Of a stretch of DNA of 64,000 bases, positions 20,201 to 28,587 are shown in pieces. Location: the NCBI RefSeq assembly GCF_000949635.1, contig NZ_BAFN01000001.1:1-64000 (forward strand). The letters are read 5' to 3'. Under the pieces are notes generated by a model. The model was not told where the DNA came from. It worked only from the letters and a program-made list of their open reading frames with translations, and made no database searches. Source of the DNA: Candidatus Brocadia sinica JPN1. GTDB lineage: Bacteria; Planctomycetota; Brocadiia; Brocadiales; Brocadiaceae. Made by a program: the position numbers and the translations under genes. Within the stretch, counting starts at the first letter, position 1. Every line of letters starts with the position of its first letter.

Positions 20201-20337
20201 AATGCTCCATCTGTATCTGTCCCAATGCTAATACTTCCCCATTCTTGCGCAAAAGAGGGAAAAGACAGAATGAATAAAAATCCTAATATGCCGGTGAAAG
20301 AAATCGCCCCTAATATTAATTTATGTCGAATAGCCAT
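17233..20337 (-). CDS. Secreted protein with Ig-like domain and three LamG repeats (copy 1)
   Basis: 1034 residues. The signal peptide ends near SFAQEWGS. The N-terminal 280 residues are a beta-rich domain of unrecognised family (FGGHHYEHAIKDLVIKSV, SGVYEIYGASEWKRGYVIYP). A bacterial Ig-like domain (SPTVAITNPTEGTTF) follows, then three tandem LamG domains of about 205 residues, each opening with a FDEGxG..ATDxSGNGNDG-type motif and closing with LTDQEVQDLYN. ATG 20337 is chosen because the matching gene in copy 2 starts at this Met, with a good ribosome binding site. A c-di-GMP-I riboswitch with terminator and promoter precedes it. Copy 2 has only two LamG repeats. It is probably a glycan-binding matrix or adhesion protein. 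Confidence 0.85.
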   Translation of the reverse strand: MAIRHKLILGAISFTGILGFLFILSFPSFAQEWGSISIGTDTDGALEVSLENSKIRLKYGRFFGGHHYEHAIKDLVIKSVNEDQAGLYLDACANRGTLTTAVVVQDDANVKTVRLEWDNGAKVSEVSIYPDSHYIKTKYLKYGTNIVDQGSPGGGGSSSGVYEIYGASEWKRGYVIYPNIYFDRYPGDVGYQNITEIDQPGPLDYHGWFIMGVYNEANGRGFGRVAPVSQIDIIKLLWNKGFELFPTFNRTHSPYTAYLFVVTGGGANEILSRGKNLADGLGDNASPTVAITNPTEGTTFTTPTDIMITATASDIDGVVSKVEYYAGSTKLGETTSEPHILTWNNVTAGSYVLSAKATDNDGATTTSSAVNITVFKAGMVGYYKFDEGNGTIAIDSSIYGNNGTINGATWTTGKSEGALSFDGIDDFASVPLMNHDEVSIAAWFYKNANDTTNIDAIFGGYRWNSDVQLQEGFDLRFNKTAPDILQFNLVTQDGNGNRTQKTAVKDLVNSVGGWYHVVGTYNKATGEQKLYVNGLLVNTKFHAVGNTVVPLTYYSDMKIGNSGNNGYFNGEIDDVRLYNQALANQEVQDLYNTFSTGLHARYTFDEGSGVTATDTSGNGNDGAINGATWTTGKNGGALSFDGIDDFVSVPLMNHDEVSIAAWFYKNAKDTTNIDSIFGGYKWNSDVQQQEGFDLRFYKTTPDRLEFVLVTQDGSGNRTQKAAVKDLVNSVGSWYHVVGTYNKATGEQKLYVNGQLVNTRNHPAGNTVVPLTLYSDMKIGQSMISNGYFNGKIDDFRLYNQAMTDQEVQDLYNAFSTGLQASYPFDEGSGTVATDASGNGNDGAISGATWTEGKSGNGLSFNGASNYVSIPRMNNEELSIAAWFYKYANDTMSADAILSGHRWDSDVQLREGFDVRFYKTSPDRLEFVLITQDGSGNRTQKVAVKDLVNSVGSWYHVAGTYNKATGEQKLYVNGQLVNTRIHPAGNTVVPLTWYSDMRIGHSMNGNGYFNGKIDGVKIYNRALTDQEVQDLYNAL

Positions 20338-20365
20338 TTTCTTACTCCCCAATTAACATTCAAAT

Positions 20366-20418
20366 AAAAAAGCCTTACTGCAAAGATATTCATAAAAACA
20401 TCTTCGGCAGTAAGGCTA
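20366..20418 (-). terminator. Riboswitch-linked intrinsic terminator
   Basis: Stem AGCCTTACTGC/GCAGTAAGGCT followed by TTTTTTA on the minus strand. It shares its left arm with the aptamer 3' end (20399-20418). Confidence 0.88.
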
Positions 20419-20500
20419 TCTTGTTTAAACTACTTCCCTGTATGTTTAAAGACCCTTTACTTTGCGTCCCCTGATTACTCAGGGTTTGCCCTTATCGTTC
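20399..20500 (-). promoter_or_regulatory. Cyclic-di-GMP-I (GEMM-I) riboswitch upstream of the three-LamG gene
   Basis: Minus strand: AAGGGCAAACC, stem CCTGA/TCAGG with GUAA (GNRA) loop, GGGGACGCAAAG, GGGTCT, and 3' arm AGCCTTACTGCCGAAG. Outer bases AAAACA and TGTTTT can pair as P1. All consensus blocks are in order, and the terminator overlaps the 3' arm. Confidence 0.92.
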
Positions 20501-20566
20501 TGTTTTTCTTTATTTTTTGTTTTAAAAAGGTCGTTATTTTAAAATCACACAGATCATATTTTCTCC

Positions 20567-20595
20567 TTTTTAGCATAAATATTATTTTATGTCAA
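20567..20595 (-). promoter_or_regulatory. Sigma70-like promoter of the riboswitch leader
   Basis: TTGACA (20595-20590), 17-bp spacer, TAAAAA (20572-20567) on the minus strand. The same arrangement occurs in copy 2 at 42251-42223. Confidence 0.6.
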
Positions 20596-20665
20596 GAAAT
20601 AATATAATAAATTTTTACAATGCCGGTTTATTTATAACGAAGAACCTTTTCCTCTAAAATAGTTT

Positions 20666-22867
20666 TTATTTTATCGTTACATCATCAATCCATAGGGTTC
20701 CAGGCCCATAGAGCCTGAATTCTACCCGCAAATATGCCGCATTGGATAGCGCCGTACCCTGAACGGTAATTTTCGTCCAACCCGACGTACCGCTTACCAG
20801 GCCGGATGATTTATAGCCTCCCAAATACTTTAAGGAGGAATCCCAGAAGTTTATGACGAGTTTTCCATATTGATTTATACTGCCCGCCTTCATCCAGACA
20901 GAAGCTGTATAATAAGCGCCGGCGAAGGCCCCAATCTCTGTCGTTTTGCTCATCCAGCGCGCAAATGTTCCAGTTGATTGGCTAGAAACTATTTTGAGGG
21001 ATCGACTTCCGGTATATGCAGCATCAGCAGTCCAGGTGAATGCTCCATTGCCATCGGTAAAGTAGTTTACCATGGGGTCTGTTTCAAAGCCAGGATTGGG
21101 GGCAAGATTGGTTGTTGTGGGGTTGGTAGTAAAGGACCTTTCGCCTCCGTATTTGATTCCGGCGCTATTTTTTGCCACCAATCTGTAGTAATACGTCTTT
21201 GCCGCCGACAATCCGTTTACACCCATGTTTATCGCTGTATTGCTTGAACCGCTGACACCCTGCGCCGATGACTTGCTGCCATATGTCCCGCTTGTTGTGC
21301 CATACTCAAACCATGCTGTAGTTGATAAGCCATTGGCATTTACTGTGCCTCCCAACGTGACAGAATTTGACGTCACATCGGTCGCCGACCCCGTCGTCAC
21401 ATTAGGGGCTATACCGGTTGATGTTGATAATGTAAAAATGTACCCCCTCCCCTTCACCTGACCGTTGGTTGCATCGACATCAATGCCAACCCCACTCTTT
21501 AACCTTATTTCATCGCCAAGGATATCGACATCTGCGCTCCCATCACCGGACTCAATAAAGTAGCTATCGGCACGTTGTACTCCAGTGACCGCCTCACCCG
21601 CATTGAGTTTTACCACCCCATTCGTTGTGTTAAACACCGCAAAGAGTTTTCCTGTCTTCGGCTGACGTGAATACATGACATCGCTGCTGGCATAACTCTT
21701 TGTGCTCCGATACACACTGCCATCCCATGAACGATCGGTGAGAGGAACATTATTTAAATTGTCCCAATTCGGCAAGCACCGTATGAGTTTAAGTCTTGGA
21801 TAAACCTCTGTGATACTCTTGAAATTCGGCATATTTCCCGTGCCTCCGAATCTCCCAAACCAATTATACCATGCCCCATTAATGCCTGCCTTGGCTGCAT
21901 AAAGACGATTTTCATACTCATTAACATTATTCGGTTGAGTAACACCTACCATATCTTTTGTAATGGTTACCCCTGAATTAAAGATCCTATCATCATCGAC
22001 AAATTCAGTGTTCGAACCTTCTTGCACTAACATATCGGGAGTCAAAACATCTTTATCGGCACAATCTTTTATCACATTTACCCACCCCCAGTACATACTA
22101 TAAGGTTCTCCAATCCATTTAGCATCTGGAAAATCTTGCAGCATTCTCTCCCGCAATTTCTTGAAAAATGCAGCTTTTCCTTCTTGATATGTTGCATACT
22201 TATGTACAATGGCATCATGTTTCAATCCGGATTCTATCCCTGTCCAATAGGATAAAGAAGTTACACTATTCCTGTTTTTCACCCAACGATAAAAAATGCC
22301 ATTGAGACTTGGCTCATCTTCCATATATCCTGCAAAGGTAAATGGCAAACTTGCGTCTTCATAGTCATGAAACATCGTCATGATTTTCTCGACAACCATA
22401 TCAATAACTGCCTGTTGTTGAAAATCCCACATGGCGGAAAATTTGGTGGAGGTGCCTTGGAACCAACCTGACGCCAAATTATAGGGGAACGTGTCATAAC
22501 TTTTCCACACCATGTGTTGTTTGTAAAAATCTTTTTCTGCTTGTGAATAAGTTTTCGTAGTATCTATAAACCTTTCATATCCAAATAAGTCAAAAGCCCA
22601 GTTCTTGAGATCAATAAAATAGAATTTAAGATTAGCGTAGTCTTGCTTACCTTTATAGGTAGTATTGGTCTGTATTGCTATAGAATCATATCCCATTTGT
22701 TTTGCATATTTTGCATGCTCTGACGATGTTCCTGTCCAGGCAATGCCGTAGAAATTCTTCCAGCCATCGTCTGCTGAAACCATGGACACGAATCCTGTTC
22801 CAGCTAAGAAAAACCCTTGGGTAAATACTAAAAACACAAATGCTAAAAAACTATTTGTAATTTTCAT
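20666..22867 (-). CDS. Secreted glycosidase-like protein with Fn3-like and CBM-like domains (copy 1)
   Basis: 733 residues. After the signal peptide comes the same roughly 440-residue head as in 6851-10522, nearly identical over its whole length and including YMEDEPS and GWFQGTSTKFSAMWDF. A Fn3-like domain (TTAWFEYGTTSGTYGSK) and a C-terminal beta-sandwich resembling CBM4/9-type carbohydrate-binding modules (NLAPNPGFETDP ... LWIDDVTIK) follow. ATG 22867 has GGGAG upstream. The sequence before it matches the leader of the 10522 gene only as far as the ribosome binding site, after which an IS3 relic begins. Any former riboswitch leader has probably been lost. Function is unknown but likely extracellular carbohydrate binding or hydrolysis. 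Confidence 0.8.
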   Translation of the reverse strand: MKITNSFLAFVFLVFTQGFFLAGTGFVSMVSADDGWKNFYGIAWTGTSSEHAKYAKQMGYDSIAIQTNTTYKGKQDYANLKFYFIDLKNWAFDLFGYERFIDTTKTYSQAEKDFYKQHMVWKSYDTFPYNLASGWFQGTSTKFSAMWDFQQQAVIDMVVEKIMTMFHDYEDASLPFTFAGYMEDEPSLNGIFYRWVKNRNSVTSLSYWTGIESGLKHDAIVHKYATYQEGKAAFFKKLRERMLQDFPDAKWIGEPYSMYWGWVNVIKDCADKDVLTPDMLVQEGSNTEFVDDDRIFNSGVTITKDMVGVTQPNNVNEYENRLYAAKAGINGAWYNWFGRFGGTGNMPNFKSITEVYPRLKLIRCLPNWDNLNNVPLTDRSWDGSVYRSTKSYASSDVMYSRQPKTGKLFAVFNTTNGVVKLNAGEAVTGVQRADSYFIESGDGSADVDILGDEIRLKSGVGIDVDATNGQVKGRGYIFTLSTSTGIAPNVTTGSATDVTSNSVTLGGTVNANGLSTTAWFEYGTTSGTYGSKSSAQGVSGSSNTAINMGVNGLSAAKTYYYRLVAKNSAGIKYGGERSFTTNPTTTNLAPNPGFETDPMVNYFTDGNGAFTWTADAAYTGSRSLKIVSSQSTGTFARWMSKTTEIGAFAGAYYTASVWMKAGSINQYGKLVINFWDSSLKYLGGYKSSGLVSGTSGWTKITVQGTALSNAAYLRVEFRLYGPGTLWIDDVTIK

Positions 22868-22902
22868 AATTATTTCTCCCAACAAAAAGATTTTTAGGTT
22901 GT

Positions 22903-23226
22903 TTGCAACAGAAACGCATACAATATGTCATATGGTTATCAGCTTGGCAACTATTACAACTAAATCTTGTGATAGGAAGAGAAAGAGTACAGAAGTTAAT
23001 GCAAGTATGGAGCACCTATATAAGGCTCCAAGAGGAGTTCTTGTATCTTGTAGCTATCCTTGATTGGTATAGTCGATATGTTCTGTTGTGGAGGTTAAAT
23101 AATTCGCTGGATGTTCATTTTTGAGTAGAGGCATTGGAGGATGTCTTGAAGAAAGGTTGTCCTGGAATATTTAACAGTGACCAGGAATCGCAGTTTACAA
23201 GTAATGATTTTACGGGTATCTCTTAA
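22903..23226 (+). pseudogene. IS3-family transposase (OrfB/rve) remnant, copy 1
   Basis: The plus strand encodes a piece of an integrase-core domain: FLYLVAILDWYSRYVLLWRL, then in the same frame past a TGA, VEALEDVLKKGCPGIFNSDQ and SQFTSNDFTG, ending at TAA 23224-23226. The DWYSR and NSDQ motifs carry two of the DDE acidic residues. The TGA replaces a sense codon, and both the N-terminus and the last third are missing. It sits between the 733-residue gene and the glycosyltransferase. The rest of 22868-23367 shows no other gene. Confidence 0.8.
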
Positions 23227-23367
23227 GCAAGGGGATAGCTGGTTTATCCATTCCCGACTTGGATGTATATCTGTGCTTCCTTGAGAGAAACATGGGTTTG
23301 GTGTTTATTGGCCAGTAAATTTTTCAACTGAAATGACTCTTATTACCGGAAAAGTCACTGACTAAGG

Positions 23368-24660
23368 CTATTCCTTATCATGTTCAATAACACCATCAAT
23401 GGTTTTTTCCAGTTTCCTCGCTAACGATTGCCAATCATATTCTGCCAGAGAAGAATGATCAAAATGATTTTCAATTTGTCCCGACTGTTTCAGATTATAC
23501 AAATGCTGAATGACATTGATTATATCTTCTTTTCTATTATTCACCACCACACCACATTTTTGTTTACTAATGATCTTCGCCGCAATATCTTGCTCATCAT
23601 ATTTAATCGCTAAAATAGGACGTTGCGCGCCAAAGTATTCATAGATTTTCCCTGGTATCTGATAACCATTCAACCATCCAAAGAGCAATAATACATCAGC
23701 GCCTTTTTGTAATGCGATAACTTTTTGGGAATTTTGATGGCCAAGAAAGATAATCTTTGTGTTCAATTGCTTTTCTTCGACCCATTTAGCGTAGTGAGAG
23801 TCAATATGCCCGGCTATTAATACTTCCACATTTTGATTGCTTAAGGATTTAATCGCTTCAAAAAAAACGTATGGCTCACGAAGCCCATTATAAAACGAAC
23901 CTGTGTAAACTATACGAAATATCTTACCTTTTTCAGGTATTATTTCCTGATATTTCCGAATATCACAACCCTGAGAAATAACATCAATTCCTTTAGGGTC
24001 GAGAAACGGATAATGTTTTACAAAACCTTTTGCCGTCGATTCTGTAGTTACTATGATATGGTCTATGTTTTTTAATAGGCGCCCTTCAATGTGTTTATCG
24101 ATATAATATCTCCATCGATGGAAGCCCGGGTAGAATGACCAGGGATCTCCATAATCAACAATCCATTTGGTTCCTGTCCACTTTTTGAAATAATAACCAA
24201 GGATATGATCGGTAAAAGGGTACCCTGATGAAATAATGAGATCATACTTCTTTTTTTTCAGTTTCAGGAGCGCAATAAGCGCATAAGGCAGCCATACGAT
24301 GCATTTATCAGGGATGAGGAGGGGTTCGACAATCCTGGTAAAAGCTTTCTTTATATGGCTTCGCACTGTAGTTTGAAGAAATGTCCCGAAGGTCTTCACT
24401 CCATTACTTTTTGGAGGTAAATGATCGTAACTAAAGCTATAAATTGGACCCGGGTAGGTGCGAATGACATTTACCTCTTTTGGGATGGCATCAAGCAGCT
24501 TTTCATCATAAGCAGGATGTTTTTTTGACGCGAGTGTTGTTAGGATATCAATTTCGTACCCCTGACAAATTAAATATTTAACAAACTGCCCCCAACGCAA
24601 GGCTCTCGGGCCGGCGATAGGAAGGAACGTGTGACAAATCAAAAGAAGTCTTTTCCCCAT
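23368..24660 (-). CDS. Glycosyltransferase, GT4-like (copy 1)
   Basis: 430 residues with a GT-B fold. The N-terminal Rossmann half begins MGKRLLLICHTFLPIAGPRALRW in one run of the acceptor domain. The donor half has IVYTGSFYNGLREP, VEVLIAGHI, FLGHQNSQKVIALQKGADVLLL and IPGKIYEYFGAQRPILAI, a GT4-type E-x7-E-like site with a single clear Glu. ATG 24660 is chosen; a TTG seven codons upstream is less likely. It is the last gene of the glycan operon and is followed by a spacer containing the IS3 relic. It should be cytosolic and add one sugar to the repeat unit. Copy 2 differs at only a few residues. Confidence 0.85.
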   Translation of the reverse strand: MGKRLLLICHTFLPIAGPRALRWGQFVKYLICQGYEIDILTTLASKKHPAYDEKLLDAIPKEVNVIRTYPGPIYSFSYDHLPPKSNGVKTFGTFLQTTVRSHIKKAFTRIVEPLLIPDKCIVWLPYALIALLKLKKKKYDLIISSGYPFTDHILGYYFKKWTGTKWIVDYGDPWSFYPGFHRWRYYIDKHIEGRLLKNIDHIIVTTESTAKGFVKHYPFLDPKGIDVISQGCDIRKYQEIIPEKGKIFRIVYTGSFYNGLREPYVFFEAIKSLSNQNVEVLIAGHIDSHYAKWVEEKQLNTKIIFLGHQNSQKVIALQKGADVLLLFGWLNGYQIPGKIYEYFGAQRPILAIKYDEQDIAAKIISKQKCGVVVNNRKEDIINVIQHLYNLKQSGQIENHFDHSSLAEYDWQSLARKLEKTIDGVIEHDKE

Positions 24661-24779
24661 AAAAATAGCCTTATCAGTCAAGATATTTTATCTTATTTTG
24701 TGTATATACGGTTTTTTGGGTATATTTATGTTATGGAAACAGGCATATTGCCCTAATAATTATCGGCAACAAGTATAAT

Positions 24780-25676
24780 TTAATTAGCAATATACCTGGA
24801 AAGACCTTCTTTTAATGGTGTCACCTGTAACGGAAAAATATCCTTTTGCAACAATTTATCAACTATTATTTTATCATGGGGATACGTTTTTAGCTTATCT
24901 TCGAGTTGAATCCCTTTTTTGGAAAACAGCGAAAATACTTTTATTATAATATCTATAACCGATAGAGGGATGTAGCATTTATATTTTTTAACACCAATAA
25001 TCTCAGAAATTACATCAACAAGCCCGGTATAAGAAACGATTTCCTTCCCCACCAAAAACAGCGTCCTGTCTTTGAACTGGCACAAATTGTTTAACGTCTC
25101 ACAGATTGCTTTTATTACATCATCAATATAAACAGGTTGAAGTTTATATTTTCCATTTCCCAGGAGATAAATTATTTTTCTGTTTTTAACAGCATGTACG
25201 AGCCTTGCAATAGTTCCGTCATCCCCGTTGCCGTAAATAACAGATGGCCGTAAGATAGTAAAATTCAATCCGGATTTCCGAACAATGTCTTCGGCTTTTT
25301 CCTTAGACTTTGAATAGTGGTTTTTTACAGGCAACACGGCATTAAGTGTGCTAAAAAACACAAATTGTTCGACACCGTATTGTCTACTTGACTCAACTAA
25401 ATTTCGGGTTCCCTCTACATTAACCTGGCAAACAACTTCCGGATCAGGGCTTTGTATGACCGCTGCCAGATGCACAACCTGCCGCGCCCCTTTTACAGCG
25501 CTATCTATTACCTTCTTGTCCCTTATGTCCCCTTGAATGACCTCAATGTGTTTATCGCAAATATTTATTTTTGCCGGTTCATTTCTGACCAAACAACGAA
25601 CCCTTTTCTGCTGTCCCGCCAGGGCATTAACAAGATGATAACCTACGAACCCGGCGGCGCCTGTTACTAAAATCAT
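24780..25676 (-). CDS. NAD(P)-dependent nucleotide-sugar epimerase/reductase (SDR, copy 1)
   Basis: 298 residues. The N-terminus MILVTGAAGFVGYHLVNAL has the TGxxGxxG loop. The catalytic site shows FFSTLNAV and, instead of the usual YxxxK, HYSKSKEKAE (Tyr-Ser-Lys-Ser-Lys), a slightly shifted arrangement. The C-terminal half is hydrophobic near IPLSVIDIIIKVFSLF, so it may touch the membrane, as in undecaprenyl-linked sugar reductases of the WbpP/Gne or PglF-distant type. It overlaps the radical SAM gene by 4 bases (ATGA), so they are translationally coupled. Three residues differ from copy 2. The substrate is unknown. Confidence 0.82.
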   Translation of the reverse strand: MILVTGAAGFVGYHLVNALAGQQKRVRCLVRNEPAKINICDKHIEVIQGDIRDKKVIDSAVKGARQVVHLAAVIQSPDPEVVCQVNVEGTRNLVESSRQYGVEQFVFFSTLNAVLPVKNHYSKSKEKAEDIVRKSGLNFTILRPSVIYGNGDDGTIARLVHAVKNRKIIYLLGNGKYKLQPVYIDDVIKAICETLNNLCQFKDRTLFLVGKEIVSYTGLVDVISEIIGVKKYKCYIPLSVIDIIIKVFSLFSKKGIQLEDKLKTYPHDKIIVDKLLQKDIFPLQVTPLKEGLSRYIAN

Positions 25677-27010
25677 GACGCCAATACCTTAGTCTTAATA
25701 AATTTCGATATCCACTTAAGTCTAAAATAATAGGAATTATATGCCTTCCCTTTCAGTTTGATTAGCTGCTCTTTGGAAAGATTTTTGTGCTTATACACCG
25801 GCGTATGGATATCATAATTTTCAAAGTCATAATCCAGAATGAGATTCGCCTTATCCATGTCCTGGAAGAACTGTGTTCCGGGATATGGGGTGCTGATAGT
25901 AAATTGTGCGCCAATGGTATTGAGTTTTTTGGCGTATTCAATCGTCTCTAAGATTGATTGTTCCGTATCGTCGGGCAAGCCTAAAATATAAAATGCGGTC
26001 ACTGCGATTTTCTTTTTGTCACAGTAACTCAAAATTCGTTCCTGATGTTCGGTATTAATTGGTTTTCTTCCCGTATTGCTCAGGATTGTTTTGTTGGCAG
26101 ACTCGATGCCAACCTTTATTGCGCGCAATCCTGAATCGTAAAGCAGATCAATCAGCGCTTCATCCAGACAATTCAGGTGAGTTTCACAAACATAATGGAC
26201 ATCTATGTTTCTTTTCATTATTTCTCTTGCAATAAGAGAGACCCTTTCCTTGTTAATGGTAAATATGGGATCTCTGAAGAGAAGGAGACACGCGTTTAAT
26301 TTCCTTACGAGGAACTCAATCTCATCTACCACATTGTTTGGACTTCTATCACGCCATTTTTTCCCAGCCGTGATAGGATACGGGCAATAACTTGCACAAG
26401 AGAACGTGCAACCTCGGCTTGACACAATAGGAAAAAACCGTTTACCTTTGGAGAACATGAAATAGGGCTTATATTTGAAACTATCCAGGGGGAAAATCTC
26501 CCAATCCGGAAACGGCAATGTATCAAGGTTTTCTACGATACCGGCTTCAACAATACCGTTTGGAAGTGGAGAGCGTAAATCAAATTTCATGAAAAATGAC
26601 TCAGGTTCTCCTTTTATTACAAAATCAACATGTGGCAAATAAATCTCCGGCTTTACTGTCGCGAAAGGGCCGACGATACAAATTTTGGCGCATATCTGTT
26701 CCTTAATTCTCCTCACGTACTCGATTTCATTTCTAAAATCCACTATAGAACTATAGATAATAACCAAATCAGTTTCCTCCGGAGGCACTGCATCACTGAC
26801 CACGGAAACCACATGACCTCGTTCTTTCAGTATTCCCGCAAGATAGCCCATGGCAAGGACCGGATAATTAATCCCTTCTTTCTTCAAAAATGTCAAAATT
26901 CTCGCCATGAACGAATCGCCAAAATGACTGACCGTTCCCATGCCGCCTGAAACATCTTTATTGACAAAACCTTTTTTCCGGGACTTTGTTTGTAAAAGCG
27001 CTATTTTCAT
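25673..27010 (-). CDS. B12-binding radical SAM enzyme (copy 1)
   Basis: 445 residues. The N-terminal third is a cobalamin-binding-like Rossmann domain (YPVLAMGYLAGILKERGHVV, KICIVGPFATVKPE) without the classic DxHxxG. The radical SAM core has the cluster motif in SSRGCTFSCASYCPYP, spaced Cys-x3-Cys-x3-Cys, one residue longer than the common Cys-x3-Cys-x2-Cys. Later motifs KVGIESANKTIL and FYILGLPDDT support the TIM-barrel. Members of this superfamily methylate or rearrange unactivated carbons. Inside a glycan operon it may modify a sugar or lipid carrier. It overlaps its neighbours by 4 bases on both sides. The exact reaction is unknown. Confidence 0.85.
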   Translation of the reverse strand: MKIALLQTKSRKKGFVNKDVSGGMGTVSHFGDSFMARILTFLKKEGINYPVLAMGYLAGILKERGHVVSVVSDAVPPEETDLVIIYSSIVDFRNEIEYVRRIKEQICAKICIVGPFATVKPEIYLPHVDFVIKGEPESFFMKFDLRSPLPNGIVEAGIVENLDTLPFPDWEIFPLDSFKYKPYFMFSKGKRFFPIVSSRGCTFSCASYCPYPITAGKKWRDRSPNNVVDEIEFLVRKLNACLLLFRDPIFTINKERVSLIAREIMKRNIDVHYVCETHLNCLDEALIDLLYDSGLRAIKVGIESANKTILSNTGRKPINTEHQERILSYCDKKKIAVTAFYILGLPDDTEQSILETIEYAKKLNTIGAQFTISTPYPGTQFFQDMDKANLILDYDFENYDIHTPVYKHKNLSKEQLIKLKGKAYNSYYFRLKWISKFIKTKVLAS

Positions 27011-28176
27011 CTTGTTTGCCTCTTCTCGATAACAGATTCCAAAACCCTTTGAAACTTGTCAGCTTGTTTTTCCCACGAAATGCTTTCGATAAATTTTATC
27101 CCACTTTCAGACATTTTTTGTAGTTGCGCCGGCGAAGCTTTGAGCCTGGCTATACTATCTGCAATTTTTTCGGGATTATTTACTGGCACCAGTTCAATAG
27201 CGCCTGATATTTTAGCAAGATAGGGCACATCACCGACGGGCGTAGCTATCACCGGCGTTCCAAATGACATCGCCTCTAAGTACGTAATTGGAAATACCTC
27301 GTGATAAGACGTCCGTATCATCAAATCCGCCCGTTTTATTAATTGGTTCTTGATGTCACCCAGAACCGGACCAATCACGGAAATATACTCTTCTATACCA
27401 GAGCGGCTTGATTCTTCTCTGATTTCCTTTACCAGTTCACCACTTCCCGCGAAAATCAGCTTAACCTTAATACCCCTCGTTTTCAAAATTTTTATCGCCT
27501 CTACCAAATCAAAAATTCCTTTTTCTTTAATAAACCTTCCAAGATAGAGCAATACAAAGGCCTCATCCCCAATACCGTATTTTTTTAAAACATCGGTATC
27601 GGGTTTTACTTCCTGAAAATCCATTCCTGGATGAATCAGAAAGAGTTTATCCTGAGACAGCTTATGAACATCCAGCAAAAATTTTGCAAGCGAATCCCCC
27701 ACCGAAATTACCGCGTCTGCATAATTCAGCGTTAATTTCTCGATAACAAAGTATACACGGGCAAAAAGATTATTACCGGCATGCTCTTTTGTAGAACCGA
27801 AAATGTGAACGCATACGACATAGGGTTTTTTCAAAAAGAACTTGCAAAAGGCTCCAATTAAAGCGCTTAAAGGGGTTTGTGCATTGATCACATCGGTCTG
27901 TTTTATGAGTTTTAGTGTCTTAAAGAAGGAGGAAACGGTCAGGCTTACTGGCTGCAAAACAGAATTTCCTAAAATTGCAGCATCATACACTTTGATATCT
28001 TTAGAAAACGTTTTATCGTTCATTTTACCGTTTTTCCCTTTGATCAATGATATGTCCAGCCGTCCGGCAAGTCTCTTCACAAGTTCATACGTATATACTT
28101 CCATTCCTCCGGAGATTATTTTTTTGTTATAGAATGGCGGAAAATCTTTACATCCAAGAATAAGCAGGCGGATCAT
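27007..28176 (-). CDS. Glycosyltransferase, GT4 family (copy 1)
   Basis: 389 residues, a standard-length GT-B enzyme. The N-terminal half includes KIISGGMEVYTYELVKRL (glycine-rich acceptor loop). The donor half has LLYLGRFIKEKGIFDLVEA, ADLMIRTSYHEVFPITYLEA with the E-x7-E pair, and FGTPVIATPVGDVPYL. It is first in the four-gene overlapping block (GT4, radical SAM, SDR, with the next GT after a short gap). The upstream spacer 28177-28587 contains a palindromic repeat. It is cytosolic and probably assembles the same repeat unit as its neighbours. Confidence 0.88.
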   Translation of the reverse strand: MIRLLILGCKDFPPFYNKKIISGGMEVYTYELVKRLAGRLDISLIKGKNGKMNDKTFSKDIKVYDAAILGNSVLQPVSLTVSSFFKTLKLIKQTDVINAQTPLSALIGAFCKFFLKKPYVVCVHIFGSTKEHAGNNLFARVYFVIEKLTLNYADAVISVGDSLAKFLLDVHKLSQDKLFLIHPGMDFQEVKPDTDVLKKYGIGDEAFVLLYLGRFIKEKGIFDLVEAIKILKTRGIKVKLIFAGSGELVKEIREESSRSGIEEYISVIGPVLGDIKNQLIKRADLMIRTSYHEVFPITYLEAMSFGTPVIATPVGDVPYLAKISGAIELVPVNNPEKIADSIARLKASPAQLQKMSESGIKFIESISWEKQADKFQRVLESVIEKRQTR

Positions 28177-28240
28177 TGGGCCCCTTTCTTGTGATTATAC
28201 TAAACGTGTTTATTTATTGTGATTTATTAAGAATATGAAA

Positions 28241-28427
28241 ACAAGAACCCCGAAGGGGTAAAATGATTATAGATGAAAAAACCGAAAACAACACCCAATC
28301 CCAAGGGGATGACATAATAGACACGCCGGGCATTTCACGGAAAAACGATCATATCACCCCTTCGGGGTTTATCGGCTGGTTTTTATGCTATCGTCTATAA
28401 TCATTTCATCCCTACGGGATTTATAGC
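28241..28427. repeat. Palindromic MITE-like element in spacer (copy 1)
   Basis: Two long imperfect inverted arms share AAATGATTATAGA and its complement, with outer GAAGGGG/CCCTACGGG-type ends. The centre contains CCCCTTCGGGG. It has no coding capacity. The rest of the 28177-28587 spacer shows no gene. The same element stands at 50061-50240. Confidence 0.6.
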
Positions 28428-28587
28428 GCTTTTATTGAATAGTATTAAATCTATAGTAAGGAATTTCAAAATAAAATCACAATCTATAAACCTTCTTAAG
28501 TATCTATGCCCCGGCTTTTTATTCGCGATAGTAGCGCTGAAACGAACGTCGTTCCCATACTTGTAACATTACGCTGCTTCCACAGTC

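Noticed and set aside
22903..23226. In-frame TGA in the IS3 relic as selenocysteine or recoding
   Set aside because: The frame lacks both ends of the transposase and the position is ordinary in IS3 proteins; simple decay explains it.
28241..28427. CRISPR-like array
   Set aside because: Only a pair of inverted arms, no regularly spaced direct repeats with unique spacers.
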